A stretch of 64,000 bases of DNA, taken from positions 84,288 to 148,287 of the forward strand of contig JAQBVN010000003.1 in assembly GCA_027622975.1 (NCBI GenBank), given 5' to 3'. Both the position numbers and the translations under genes were made by a program. The DNA is from Bacteroidota bacterium (GTDB lineage: Bacteria > Bacteroidota > Bacteroidia > Flavobacteriales_D > Sanyastnellaceae). Positions 53,546-62,300 of the stretch are shown piece by piece. Numbering within the stretch: the stretch's first letter is position 1; every line of letters starts with the position of its first letter. The notes under the pieces were generated by a model that made no database searches, was not told where the DNA came from, and saw only the letters and a program-made list of their open reading frames with translations.

Positions 53546-53644
53546 GAGATTGTTGTTTCCCATGAGGCGGCAACTCTCGTTCCAAAACCCAAAACCCGTC
53601 TTTTTGTCAGCAAACACGCGGCATACCAGACATTTTGTCTGAAT

Positions 53645-55828
53645 TCAGAACGTGTACACCACCTGCACGCGGACGTTTCGTCCTGGCTCGGCCATCCCCA
53701 CGTTTCGCAACAGGGAAAGGGTCGGGATGTAAGTGACGTTCGTGGCGTTGATCACTTGGGCATTCAACCGAATGCGTTCGCCCCAATTCCAGGACGTGGA
53801 CGCGTGAACCAACACGGCGTCGCGGGAGGCTTCGACCACCACGCTGCTGGCTCCCTGAGAACGTCCTGCCCCGCTCCAGCCGCGTCGGACTTCGAGCCGG
53901 CCTGTCGCGGGGGGAGTCCACGGAAGCGCGGCGCCTGCTTCGTCTTGGGCATCGACGACCGACAGCGCAACGTGGGCCGACCACGGAAGATCGCGCGACG
54001 CTTGCCATGTCGCGTTGACATCGGCCCCCGCAAGCCGCGCCAACGTCGCTTGGTGAAGCTGAATGGGGAAACCTTCGCCGTTGGTTGAGCCTGCGGGAAC
54101 GAGGAGCATGTAATTTTCAATGCTGCTCGCGTACAAGGCCACGTCACCGCTCCACCCCGTGCCCTCGGCCGTCGAATTCACCACCCACTGAAGTTCCACG
54201 CTGCGGCTCGTTTCTGCCTTCAAGTCGACGTCGCCTTGTTCCTCGCGGAAGCTGTCGTGGTGCATCCCAAACGCCAGCAACTCCGACAAACCCGGGGCGC
54301 GGTTTCCCTGCATCACGTGGGCGCCCAAGCGGTGGCGCTCCCGCGCCTGCCAAGTCGCGCCGAGCGCTCCCGACACCATGCCATAGTCGCGGCTTCCGGC
54401 CGCGGCAAGCTGTTCGGCATCCAAATTCAGGCCTGGGCGGGCCGACCACGCAATGCGGTGCACGTCGCCGCGAATCGAGGCCGTCGGGACTACGGACGCG
54501 GAAGGCTTGGACGCCTTGGCAAACACGCCCACGCCATGGATGCTCGCGTCGGGAATGAATGCTGCGTCGAGGTCGATGAGGGCGGTGTCGTTTTGGTTGG
54601 ACTTGGAAAAGCCTTGGCTCCCCAACGACCACTCCCAACCTCGATCGCCCTTGCGGTGAGCACGTACGTCATAACGGGTGGTGCGCAGGCTGAGGTCCAA
54701 CTCCGTGTGGGCCTGCTCGTTGTCCTCGGTCAAGCTGTCTGGCGGAACAACGGCGAGTTCTTTGCGGTGATTCAGCTGGTAGCTGAGCGTGGGGTGCCAG
54801 TCCCATGCGCCCCAACGGAAATGCGCCCCGGTGGTGAGCATGTGATCGCCCGATTGCTGGGTTCCGCCGTAGCCTACGATGCCCGCGGTGTTGTAACAGG
54901 AGCTGTAAGCCCCTTCCCACGTGCCCCACTTTTGGAGGTAGCCAAACCGACCCTGCGAGTAGAATTGCCGCAGCTGCGAACCCGACGCAGTCGTGGCGTC
55001 CGGCAATTGGTACTCCCCAAACCGATTGACCCCCATCAGCAAGACGTGGTGACGGGAGGGACTTCGCTTTTGGGTCATCAAGGACGACTGGCTTCCCTTG
55101 GTGTTGCTGTGCCCCGTGAACGAAACCTGAGTGAGTCGACCCGGCTCCGACAGAGGTCCTGTGGGCACCACGTTGATCACGCCACCGTAGGCGTCCGGCC
55201 CGTATTGCAACGCCTCGGCTCCTCGAATCACTTCAATGCGCGACACGCCCTGTTCCGGGAAGAAGATGCCGTGGCCTTCACCCCACGCCTGACTTTCGAC
55301 GCGCGACCCCAAAAACTGCGTGGCGACCCTCAACCCGGAGAGTCCGCGAAGCACCGGTCGAATCATGCCTGAACCGGCCGACACAAACTGCACGCCTGCC
55401 ACCGACTTCAGTGCCTGGAGCCGAGACGTCGCAGGCACAGCATCCAACTCCTGAACGGGCATTTCCCGGACGTTGGCCCGCGTGGCCGAGTGCGGCCGCA
55501 CGAACGCATCTTTGACGACAGCGGGAGCCAACACCTGATCTTCCAACGCCAGCACAATCACCACGTTCGCGGCGGGCAAACTCACTGTCCGATCGGCGGT
55601 TTCAAAGCCGACATGCGACACGGTCAGTCGTGCCTGCGACAACCCCAACTGCATGGAAAAACGGCCGTCGACGTCCGTGGTCGTCAACACCTTGCCTACA
55701 ACGCAATGCGCCTGCGCAACGGGCTTCCCCAGTTCGTCCACCACCGTGCCTGTCAAGTCCTGAGCAAGCCCCCAATGCGGGACACTCCAGCCGACGAGGG
55801 CCACCAGCAATGCAGCGCGAAACATCAT
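53645..55828 (-). CDS. TonB-dependent receptor, siderophore/metal type
   Basis: A 727-residue receptor with signal peptide to WGLAQ, carboxypeptidase-regulatory-like domain (23-105), plug (about 125-240; PVLRGLSGLRVATQFLGSRV, RIEVIRGAEALQYGPDAYGG) and a barrel ending VQVVYTF. Size and plug resemble receptors for metal complexes or siderophores more than SusC; it lacks a SusD partner. Substrate unknown. It is transcribed divergently from a small gene of unknown function. A TACCTTTG box stands four bases before the ATG. Confidence 0.9.
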   Translation of the reverse strand: MMFRAALLVALVGWSVPHWGLAQDLTGTVVDELGKPVAQAHCVVGKVLTTTDVDGRFSMQLGLSQARLTVSHVGFETADRTVSLPAANVVIVLALEDQVLAPAVVKDAFVRPHSATRANVREMPVQELDAVPATSRLQALKSVAGVQFVSAGSGMIRPVLRGLSGLRVATQFLGSRVESQAWGEGHGIFFPEQGVSRIEVIRGAEALQYGPDAYGGVINVVPTGPLSEPGRLTQVSFTGHSNTKGSQSSLMTQKRSPSRHHVLLMGVNRFGEYQLPDATTASGSQLRQFYSQGRFGYLQKWGTWEGAYSSCYNTAGIVGYGGTQQSGDHMLTTGAHFRWGAWDWHPTLSYQLNHRKELAVVPPDSLTEDNEQAHTELDLSLRTTRYDVRAHRKGDRGWEWSLGSQGFSKSNQNDTALIDLDAAFIPDASIHGVGVFAKASKPSASVVPTASIRGDVHRIAWSARPGLNLDAEQLAAAGSRDYGMVSGALGATWQARERHRLGAHVMQGNRAPGLSELLAFGMHHDSFREEQGDVDLKAETSRSVELQWVVNSTAEGTGWSGDVALYASSIENYMLLVPAGSTNGEGFPIQLHQATLARLAGADVNATWQASRDLPWSAHVALSVVDAQDEAGAALPWTPPATGRLEVRRGWSGAGRSQGASSVVVEASRDAVLVHASTSWNWGERIRLNAQVINATNVTYIPTLSLLRNVGMAEPGRNVRVQVVYTF

Positions 55829-55832
55829 GAAA

Positions 55833-55840
55833 CAAAGGTA
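55833..55840 (-). promoter_or_regulatory. -7 box TACCTTTG before the TonB receptor gene
   Basis: An exact TAnnTTTG on the minus strand, separated by only TTTC from the ATG at 55828. Transcription would begin at or near the start codon. The opposite strand 150 bases away carries the same ACCTTTGTTTCATGA 15-mer at gene 55996. Confidence 0.5.
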
Positions 55841-55983
55841 CTTGGGGGCACTCCCCTCGAGGAGATGACTTGTGTCACGTCTCCGTCACAATAGCGCCAA
55901 TCTCTTGTTGGAAGGCCCCCGCCGTGCCATTCAAGTCACATGCATTTTTTTCCGGCAGGCAACACACAGTAAAAACAATTCCC

Positions 55984-55991
55984 GACCTTTG
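55984..55991 (+). promoter_or_regulatory. -7-like box GACCTTTG before the 120-residue gene
   Basis: One mismatch to TAnnTTTG, followed by TTTC and the ATG at 55996, mirroring the divergent receptor gene. Confidence 0.4.
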
Positions 55992-55995
55992 TTTC

Positions 55996-56358
55996 ATGAA
56001 GCGGCCCCTTCCCTTCCCCTGCCTTTCTCACCTCCAAGGATTGCGGCAATGCGCCGCCTTCGGAGCTGTGCTGATTGGGCTGTTCGTGTTCTTGGCTGCC
56101 TTCCAAACCTCGAACGACGAATGGCTCGAGGAAAAGGAATTGACCGAACTGGAGGAAGTGGCCGCAGAGACATTCGACGTCTTGGAAGCGGTCCATTCGT
56201 GGAACAACGCCGTCGTGGCTGCAATTTTGGCCAAATGCGTTTGCAACTGCCAAACTTCCCACGACCTGACAGCCGAGCGGCGAGCGAACACCCTGCCGAC
56301 TTGGGTCTGGAAAGCCTCGAGAACGGAGGCGTATTGCCGGTGGCAGCTGGAATGTTGA
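55996..56358 (+). CDS. Small exported or membrane protein, unrecognised
   Basis: A 120-residue protein with one hydrophobic segment (about residues 19-36, CAAFGAVLIGLFVFLAAF), then an acidic helix (EEKELTELEEVAAETFDVLE) and a Cys-containing stretch (AKCVCNCQTSHDLTAERRAN). Not assigned to a family. It is supported as a gene by a -7-like box just before the ATG and a strong terminator 48 bases after the stop. Its divergence from the TonB receptor and the CVCNC motif raise the idea of a metal link, but this is speculation. Confidence 0.6.
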   Translation: MKRPLPFPCLSHLQGLRQCAAFGAVLIGLFVFLAAFQTSNDEWLEEKELTELEEVAAETFDVLEAVHSWNNAVVAAILAKCVCNCQTSHDLTAERRANTLPTWVWKASRTEAYCRWQLEC

Positions 56359-56406
56359 TGTGACAGGAGGACCGCCTGTGCGACGCGCAGGTGCCTCAAT
56401 CGATGC

Positions 56407-56440
56407 GGCTTGACGGGAGGATTCCCGACAAGCCCTTTTT
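56407..56440 (+). terminator. Intrinsic terminator after the 120-residue gene
   Basis: GGCTTG-A-CGGGA / TCCCG-A-CAAGCC forms an eleven-pair stem with one A-A mismatch and loop GGAT, followed by CTTTTT. It ends the small gene and separates it from the transporter gene at 56471. Confidence 0.85.
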
Positions 56441-56470
56441 CTCCTGTTTTCACATTTTCATTTCATTGCC

Positions 56471-57718
56471 ATGAACACACCAAGCTTTTCCAACACGGTT
56501 CAATACCTGCGTCGCGACGCCCTCGCGGGAACCGTGGCAGGCGCCATGGCCGTCCCCTTGACGGCTGGAATCTGTCTGATGTCCGATTACCCCATCATGA
56601 CCGGAATGTACACGGTCATCTTTGCCTGCATCGTCGGGTTTGTAACCTCCCTTTTCAAGCCAGGAAACTACGTTGGGACACCCGGCGTCGCGGCGGGTTT
56701 GGCTCCGGCTTTGGCCCTTGGAGTGGCCACATTTGGCCCCCAAAACATGCCCTTCGTCATCCTGCTCACCTCGCTCTCCCAAGCCGTCGTTTGGAAATTC
56801 CGACTCGAGCGGTGGATCCTCAAATTGGTTCCGCCGTACCTCGTGGAGGGACTGTTGGCCGGGGTTGGATTGAAAATCGCTTTCAAATTCATCCCCTTCC
56901 TCTACGACATCGAGCACGAAACAGACGCTTGGCTGAACTTTGAAAGAGAGGTCATTTTGGTGCTCTCCTTGGTTTCGTTTGTCCTGTTTGTCTTGCTGTA
57001 CAAAAGCTACAAACAGCGGATGCCCGCCTTGCCCTACTTCGTCATCATGGGCACGGGTGTGCTGCTGAGCTTTTTCATGCCGCTGCCCATGATTGCCCTT
57101 GACGAGGTGCCATTTTCCTTGGCCCTTCCCGTTCCTCACTTGGACGGAATGCCCACCTCAGAGGTGTGGTGGATGGCGCTGAAAATGGGCGGATTTGCCA
57201 TGATGTTGGGCTCAATTGACGTCATTGAACAAGTGATGAGCAACGTGGCAATCGAGAAGCTTGATCCGATGGGCCGAAAATGCGACAGCAACAACAGTTT
57301 GTTTGCCATCGTGATTGCCAACCTCGGTTCCACGTTTTTCGGTGGCATGACCAACCTCGACGGCTTGGCAAAAAGCACCACCAACGCCGTCGCCGGAGCC
57401 GTGACCAAGCTGTCGAACTTGTTCACGGCGATTGTCCTGTTCGTCGTCGTGCTGTTCCCCGTACTTCTCACCCACCTTCCAGAGTATGCCCTTGGAATCA
57501 TCATGGTCTATTCCGGTTGGAAAATGATGGCCAACATTGGACACGTGCGCACACACGGCCTCTACGCCCTGACCTTGTCTGTCGTGTGCGGATTTCTGGT
57601 GTTCGAACTCGGCATTTTTGAGGGGTTGCTCATCGTGCTTGCCATCCACGGACTTGTCAAGGTTCTCTTCAAATCCAAATTCGACCCCCACGCCTGGGCC
57701 GCGGGGGACGTGAGCTGA
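56471..57718 (+). CDS. SulP-type anion transporter lacking a STAS domain
   Basis: A 415-residue protein with about 12 helices. The fold pattern is SulP/NCS2-like: DALAGTVAGAMAVPLTAGIC near the N-terminus, GTPGVAAGLAPALAL as the substrate half-helix, and FGGMTNLDGLAKSTTNAVAG matching the conserved loop before helix 9. It ends soon after the last helix, without the cytoplasmic STAS domain of typical SulP proteins. The substrate could be sulfate, bicarbonate, molybdate or another anion. It is a single-gene unit with a strong terminator. Confidence 0.82.
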   Translation: MNTPSFSNTVQYLRRDALAGTVAGAMAVPLTAGICLMSDYPIMTGMYTVIFACIVGFVTSLFKPGNYVGTPGVAAGLAPALALGVATFGPQNMPFVILLTSLSQAVVWKFRLERWILKLVPPYLVEGLLAGVGLKIAFKFIPFLYDIEHETDAWLNFEREVILVLSLVSFVLFVLLYKSYKQRMPALPYFVIMGTGVLLSFFMPLPMIALDEVPFSLALPVPHLDGMPTSEVWWMALKMGGFAMMLGSIDVIEQVMSNVAIEKLDPMGRKCDSNNSLFAIVIANLGSTFFGGMTNLDGLAKSTTNAVAGAVTKLSNLFTAIVLFVVVLFPVLLTHLPEYALGIIMVYSGWKMMANIGHVRTHGLYALTLSVVCGFLVFELGIFEGLLIVLAIHGLVKVLFKSKFDPHAWAAGDVS

Positions 57719-57743
57719 ATTGCCCTTCCGGCTTTTGCCACCC

Positions 57744-57776
57744 AAGGGGGACGACCGGGTGGTCGCCCCCTTTTTT
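57744..57776 (+). terminator. Intrinsic terminator of the SulP-like gene
   Basis: AAGGGGG-A-CGACC / GGTCG-CCCCCTT forms a twelve-pair stem with one bulged A and loop GGGT, followed by a T-run that begins in the last stem pairs. Confidence 0.9.
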
Positions 57777-57812
57777 GCCTTTCATTTGCAACACACCTCT
57801 CAAACGTTCTCC

Positions 57813-58355
57813 ATGAAAAAGCCCCTTCTCTTTTCCCTCTTGGGTGGCCTGATTCTCTTTGTTTGGCAGTTCATCTCCTTTGCGGGAGCCAACCTCCACG
57901 GGTCAGCCCAAGAATACACCCCCTTGCAAGACCCCATCCTCGAACGCTTGGCCGAGTTGAACCTCGAAGAAGGCATGTACGCGCTCGGCAGCCCTTCCCC
58001 TGAAGAGCGAGCCGACCCCGCATTGGGAGCGGAGTACATGGCTCGGATGGAGGGCCAACCCTACGGCGTGCTGAATTACCAAATGAACTGGCGCGGCGAC
58101 ATGACTCCCAACTTGCTTCGGAGCGTGATCATGAACTTCTTGACTGCCCTGCTACTTTTCTGGATCCTGGGGCGGGCAGGCGATGCCACGACCGGCAAGC
58201 GGGTCGCGGTGGCTGTCGCGGTCGGGTTGGCCGGCTTCATGTTCTATCCGTACAGCAACTTCATCTGGTTCAAGAATCCGGACATTTGGGCTCATCTGGC
58301 CGACGCCGTGGTGCCTTTTGCCTTGCTGGGCCTGCTCTCAAGCCGAATCCACTGA
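57813..58355 (+). CDS. Membrane protein, unrecognised
   Basis: A 180-residue protein with an N-terminal hydrophobic helix (PLLFSLLGGLILFVWQFISF), an extracytoplasmic domain (about 25-105, with EYTPLQDPILERLAELNLEE and GMYALGSPSPEE), and two or three C-terminal helices (VIMNFLTALLLFWILG, VAVAVAVGLAGFMF, VVPFALLGLLSS). Family not recognised. The isoaspartyl peptidase gene begins two bases after its stop, so the two are cotranscribed; a peptidase/membrane pairing is not informative enough to assign a role. Confidence 0.78.
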   Translation: MKKPLLFSLLGGLILFVWQFISFAGANLHGSAQEYTPLQDPILERLAELNLEEGMYALGSPSPEERADPALGAEYMARMEGQPYGVLNYQMNWRGDMTPNLLRSVIMNFLTALLLFWILGRAGDATTGKRVAVAVAVGLAGFMFYPYSNFIWFKNPDIWAHLADAVVPFALLGLLSSRIH

Positions 58356-58356
58356 C

Positions 58357-59403
58357 ATGACTTTTTCCTTCAAGCTCCGCGCGCCGATTGCAGCCACCCT
58401 CGTGCTTGGCTTCGGATGCACCTCGCCTGAACATCCCTCTTCCCCTTCTTCAACCCAACCCCGTGCGGAGTGGGCTTTGGCAATCCACGGAGGAGCCGGA
58501 CATTTTGGAGAAGAAGACCTCAACCCCGAACAACAAAAGGCCTACGACTCCTCACTTTCCCGGGCACTCGAACTTGGGGAGGCCATGCTTGAACGTGGCT
58601 CGCCCGCCCTGGACGTGGTGGAAATCGTGGTGCGCATGCTCGAAGACGATTCGCTGTTCAATGCGGGGCGAGGCGCCGTGTTCACATCCGAGGGCACCCA
58701 CGAATTGGATGCCTCCATTGCCGACGGCGCCACCCGCAATTGCGGAGCCGTAACGGGACTTCAGGGCTACCGGCACCCCATCAGCGTGGCGCGCCTGGTC
58801 ATGGACAGCAGCGAGCACGTGTTTTTTAGCGGGCACGGCGCGGGCGAATTTGCGAGGACTCAAGGTGCAGAACCGGCCGACGCTTCGTGGTTTGACACCT
58901 CCAAAGCGTACGAGCGCTACCTCCGTGCCGCAGCAAGGGAAGGCGACGACCCGGTCCCCCTCGAGGAGAAGCGCGGCACGGTGGGGTGCGTGGCACTGGA
59001 CGCCAGCGGCAACCTCGCTGCCGCGACCTCCACGGGAGGCATGACGTACAAAAGGCACGGCCGCATCGGGGACAGCCCCGTCGTGGGGGCAGGGACGTGG
59101 GCGGACAACCGAACCTGCGCTGTATCCGCCACCGGCTGGGGAGAATACTTCATCCGCACGGGCGTCACTCAAGACATTCACAGCCGCATGTTGCACGGGA
59201 ATCAAAGCCTTCAATCCGCGTGCGAATCAACCATTTTCGACGAAATGGGCGCTTTGGGAGGTGACGGCGGCGTGGTGGCCGTTTCCGCCGACGGCCAAGT
59301 CGCACTGGTGTTCAACAGCGCAGGCATGTTCCGCGCGTCAGCTGTCAAACAAGGTCAAGAGGTGAATCGCCAAGTGGCGATGTTTGGGCCCTACCAGCGC
59401 TGA
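58357..59403 (+). CDS. Isoaspartyl peptidase / L-asparaginase (Ntn hydrolase)
   Basis: A 348-residue Thr-nucleophile hydrolase that self-cleaves before the catalytic Thr in EEKRGTVGCVALD. Other signatures: ALAIHGGAGHFGEEDL, SLFNAGRGAVFTSEGTHELD, STGGMTYKRHGRIGDSPVVG and GAGTWADNRTCAVSATGWGE. The N-terminus carries a lipobox (LGFGCTS), so the enzyme is exported and lipid-anchored, probably degrading isoaspartyl dipeptides or, as in aspartylglucosaminidases, glycan-linked Asn. It is tightly spaced with the membrane protein upstream. Confidence 0.93.
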   Translation: MTFSFKLRAPIAATLVLGFGCTSPEHPSSPSSTQPRAEWALAIHGGAGHFGEEDLNPEQQKAYDSSLSRALELGEAMLERGSPALDVVEIVVRMLEDDSLFNAGRGAVFTSEGTHELDASIADGATRNCGAVTGLQGYRHPISVARLVMDSSEHVFFSGHGAGEFARTQGAEPADASWFDTSKAYERYLRAAAREGDDPVPLEEKRGTVGCVALDASGNLAAATSTGGMTYKRHGRIGDSPVVGAGTWADNRTCAVSATGWGEYFIRTGVTQDIHSRMLHGNQSLQSACESTIFDEMGALGGDGGVVAVSADGQVALVFNSAGMFRASAVKQGQEVNRQVAMFGPYQR

Positions 59404-59420
59404 TTTTGTCCACCCCCTTG

Positions 59421-59825
59421 TCAGCCCCCTTTCTTCTGCCAAGCCCAAACCAGCCATCCTCCAATCATCATCAATCCACCCAACGGGGTGAGCGGACCTA
59501 TGAATGCGCGTATGCTTTCACCAACCTCGAACGTGGCCATAAGGACCAACGCCATGATGCTTCCAGAAAACAAAATGGTCCCTGCAATCACTGCGTAAAG
59601 TGCCATCCTTGATGCCTGTTTATGGGTGAGGTTGGATGCACCGAGAAGCCCGCCTCCCATGGCGAGCAAGTACCAACTGGCGGTGGCCCATGAATCGAGT
59701 CGTTCAGGCGTCAACACGGCCTTCAAGGAATGTGCGCCAATTGCTCCACAGGACGCCCCCAATGCAAGGAACAACGCTCCTATCACCATGCCAGCGCGGA
59801 ATCCCGACGAATTCGAATCAGCCAC
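59421..59825 (-). CDS. DUF423 membrane protein
   Basis: A 134-residue protein with four helices and the DUF423 pattern ALFLALGASCGAIGAHSLKA, ASWYLLAMGGGLL, GTILFSGSIMAL and IGPLTPLGGLMMIGGW. Function unknown. The start overlaps the bestrophin stop by eight bases; ATG at residue 13 is a possible shorter start. Confidence 0.92.
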   Translation of the reverse strand: MADSNSSGFRAGMVIGALFLALGASCGAIGAHSLKAVLTPERLDSWATASWYLLAMGGGLLGASNLTHKQASRMALYAVIAGTILFSGSIMALVLMATFEVGESIRAFIGPLTPLGGLMMIGGWLVWAWQKKGG

Positions 59826-60675
59826 GGGTCAGGATTTCGTCGGTGTTGGCGCGGATGGTCGCGCACAGGCCGTCGAGCGGAAGGTCGTTTTCGTCCACCC
59901 CAAACGGATCCTCAATTTCTTCCGCGATCAGCTCAATGCTGACCAGAATGTAGAACACCAGAGAGACCACCGGGATGGACCACCATTGGAACGTGGACAC
60001 AAACCCAATCGGCAAAGTCACCACGTAGATGAAGATGAATTTCTTCATGAACATGCTGTAGCTGTAGGGAATCGGCGTCTTGAGGATGCGCTCGCATGCC
60101 CCGAGGATGTCGACCATGCGCTCGAGGTTTTGGGAGACGAGCCAGTGCTGTTGGGCGGTCCAGGTGCCGTTCGAGGCCAAACGTGCAGCCTCCCGCTCCA
60201 TCGCCTGCGCCCACGCGTTGGGGGCGTGATTCGCGCGGGCAAACGACTCCGCCTCCGGCCTAGCCAGCTGCTCGGGCTGCGCAGGGCGCAGGTGGTCCCG
60301 GAGGGCATCGACAAACGACGGGATGTGCGTTTGGAAAAACGCCCGAACCTCGGGACCGCCCCCAAATTCACGCACGCGCATGGCGAGCGTCCGGGACACG
60401 TTCACCAGCGCGCCCCACTGCTTTCGGCCTTCCCACCACCGGTCGTAGGCCGTGTTGGTCCGGAACACAAGGAACAACGACAGCACAAATCCGAGCAACG
60501 AGTGCACCACGTTGCTGACTTCCATCGGTTCTTCGAACACCTCCAGCTCGACGTAGCACACCCCCGCAGTCAACGCCGCAACCGCGAGCATGGCCGGAAA
60601 CAACTTGCGGAACACCTGCCGGCTGTAGGCGTGAAAAATGAGGCTGAACCAGCTTTTGGGGTTGTATTGAATCAT
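59818..60675 (-). CDS. Bestrophin-family anion channel
   Basis: A 285-residue bestrophin-like (UPF0187) channel: MIQYNPKSWFSLIFHAY, SLLGFVLSLFLVFRTNTAYD, RWWEGRKQWGALVNVSRTLA and IELIAEEIEDPFGVDENDLP, with about four helices. Bacterial homologues conduct cations or anions, some bicarbonate. It is next to a SulP transporter transcribed in the same direction, with DUF423 overlapping its end. Confidence 0.93.
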   Translation of the reverse strand: MIQYNPKSWFSLIFHAYSRQVFRKLFPAMLAVAALTAGVCYVELEVFEEPMEVSNVVHSLLGFVLSLFLVFRTNTAYDRWWEGRKQWGALVNVSRTLAMRVREFGGGPEVRAFFQTHIPSFVDALRDHLRPAQPEQLARPEAESFARANHAPNAWAQAMEREAARLASNGTWTAQQHWLVSQNLERMVDILGACERILKTPIPYSYSMFMKKFIFIYVVTLPIGFVSTFQWWSIPVVSLVFYILVSIELIAEEIEDPFGVDENDLPLDGLCATIRANTDEILTRG

Positions 60676-60718
60676 CGCAGACGAATGTGCCCTAAAACTA
60701 CGCCTCCGCCGCCGTCCC

Positions 60719-62242
60719 TCACTTCGTGTCGCTCACCACCTTGTAGGTGGGGTCTTCGAAGTGGTTGACTTCGATGATCGCCTGAGCCTTGTCAATGAGG
60801 CGGCGGCAGTCTTCACTCAAGTGTCGGAGGTGGACCTTCTTGCCGGCATCGGCGTACCGCGAGGTCAACCGGTTCAGCGCCTCGATGGCCGACATGTCCA
60901 CCACACGGCTCTCGGCGAAGTCGAGCACCACGTGATCCGGGTCGCCTTCGATGTCGAACTTCTCGGCGAACACCGTCGTGGACCCAAAGAACAACGGGCC
61001 GTACAGCTCGTAGTGCTTCCACCCCTGTTCGTCGATGCGCTTCCTCGCGCGGATGCGGATGGCGTTGTCCCACGCGAACACCAACGCGGCCACAACCACG
61101 CCGAGCAGCACGGCGAGCGCGAGGTTGTGAAGCACCGCCGTCACCAAGGTCACCAGGACCATGATCAACACGTCGGACGTCGGCATGCGACGAAACGTCC
61201 GCAACGACGCCCACTCGAACGTGCCGATGGCGACCATGATCATCAACCCCGTCAGGGCGGCCATGGGCAGCTTTTCGATCAGGGGCGCGCCAAACAAAAT
61301 GAACACAAGAAGCATGACCGCCGCGACGATGCCGCTCAACCGCGCCCGAGCGCCGGAACTGACGTTGATGAGGCTTTGGCCAATCATCGCGCACCCGCCC
61401 ATGCCGCTAAACAGACCACTCAGCACGTTGGCCGCGCCTTGCGCCACGCACTCCCGGTTGCCCTGACCCCGCGTGCCGGTGATTTCGTCGAGGATGTTCA
61501 ACGTGAGAAGGCTCTCAATCAACCCGACCCCAGCCACGATGACCGCATAGGGGAAAATGACTTGCAGGGTCTCCAGCGTCAAGGGCACGTCGGGAAGGTG
61601 GAACGGTGGAAAGCCGCCCTGGATGGACGCGAGGTCGCCCACCGTTTTCGTCTCCAACCCGAAGGCCGCCGTCAACCCAAACACCACCAAGATGGCGGTC
61701 AGCCCTCCTGGGATTTTCTTCGTGAGCTTGGGCAGGAACGCGATGATGGCCATCGCGAGCAGCGTCAGGCCCACGAACAGCCCCAGCTCCCCGCCATGCA
61801 GCCATTCGCCGCCGTCGGTTTTGAATTGCTCGATTTGGCTTCCTCCGATGATGATGGCCAGGCCGTTCACAAACCCAAAAATCACCGGCTGCGGCACCAA
61901 CCGCATGAGCTTTCCAAGTCGCAGAAAACCCGCCGCCGCCTGGAGAAGGCCGGCGAGGATGACCGTCGCGAAAATGTACTCGGGACCGTGCGTCACCACA
62001 AGCGCCGCAATCACCACCGCCACGGCGCCCGTCGCGCCGCTGATCATGCCAGGACGACCGCCCAAGACGCTGGCCACCAACCCCACCACAAACGCCGCAT
62101 ACAGGCCCGTGAGCGGGCTCAATCCCGCAATCAAGGCAAACGCCACAGCTTCGGGGATCAGGGCCATGGCGACCGTCAGGCCACTGAGAATTTCAAGGCG
62201 GTAGTCCACCGTTTGGCGGAAGTCAAAAAGGGCGAGGCGCAT
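60719..62242 (-). CDS. SulP anion transporter with STAS domain
   Basis: A 507-residue SulP transporter: RLEILSGLTVAMALIPEAVA, GLYAAFVVGLVASVLGGRPG, GMGGCAMIGQSLINVSSGAR, and a C-terminal STAS domain (about 395-500, HVVLDFAESRVVDMSAIEAL). Closest relatives by pattern are bacterial bicarbonate/sulfate carriers. I chose the ATG at 62242 because a TACCTTTG promoter box at 62267-62274 covers the only earlier in-frame ATG (62269). Bestrophin and DUF423 follow in the same direction. Confidence 0.94.
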   Translation of the reverse strand: MRLALFDFRQTVDYRLEILSGLTVAMALIPEAVAFALIAGLSPLTGLYAAFVVGLVASVLGGRPGMISGATGAVAVVIAALVVTHGPEYIFATVILAGLLQAAAGFLRLGKLMRLVPQPVIFGFVNGLAIIIGGSQIEQFKTDGGEWLHGGELGLFVGLTLLAMAIIAFLPKLTKKIPGGLTAILVVFGLTAAFGLETKTVGDLASIQGGFPPFHLPDVPLTLETLQVIFPYAVIVAGVGLIESLLTLNILDEITGTRGQGNRECVAQGAANVLSGLFSGMGGCAMIGQSLINVSSGARARLSGIVAAVMLLVFILFGAPLIEKLPMAALTGLMIMVAIGTFEWASLRTFRRMPTSDVLIMVLVTLVTAVLHNLALAVLLGVVVAALVFAWDNAIRIRARKRIDEQGWKHYELYGPLFFGSTTVFAEKFDIEGDPDHVVLDFAESRVVDMSAIEALNRLTSRYADAGKKVHLRHLSEDCRRLIDKAQAIIEVNHFEDPTYKVVSDTK

Positions 62243-62266
62243 CAGGGGACTTTTTTTAGGAAGCCG

Positions 62267-62274
62267 CAAAGGTA
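62267..62274 (-). promoter_or_regulatory. -7 box of the SulP gene
   Basis: TACCTTTG on the minus strand, 24 bases before ATG 62242; it rules out the longer start. No TTG box at the usual spacing. Confidence 0.55.
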
Positions 62275-62300
62275 GTCCCCCGCTTCAGACCGAACCGGGC

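Noticed and set aside
52040..54088. 682-codon open frame on the plus strand
   Set aside because: Spans clpB antisense and the end of the TonB receptor; no recognisable domain, and clpB is certain.
60761..62275. 504-codon open frame on the plus strand
   Set aside because: Antisense to the SulP gene; the translation is His-, Gln- and Arg-rich without any domain, as expected from the GC-rich opposite strand.
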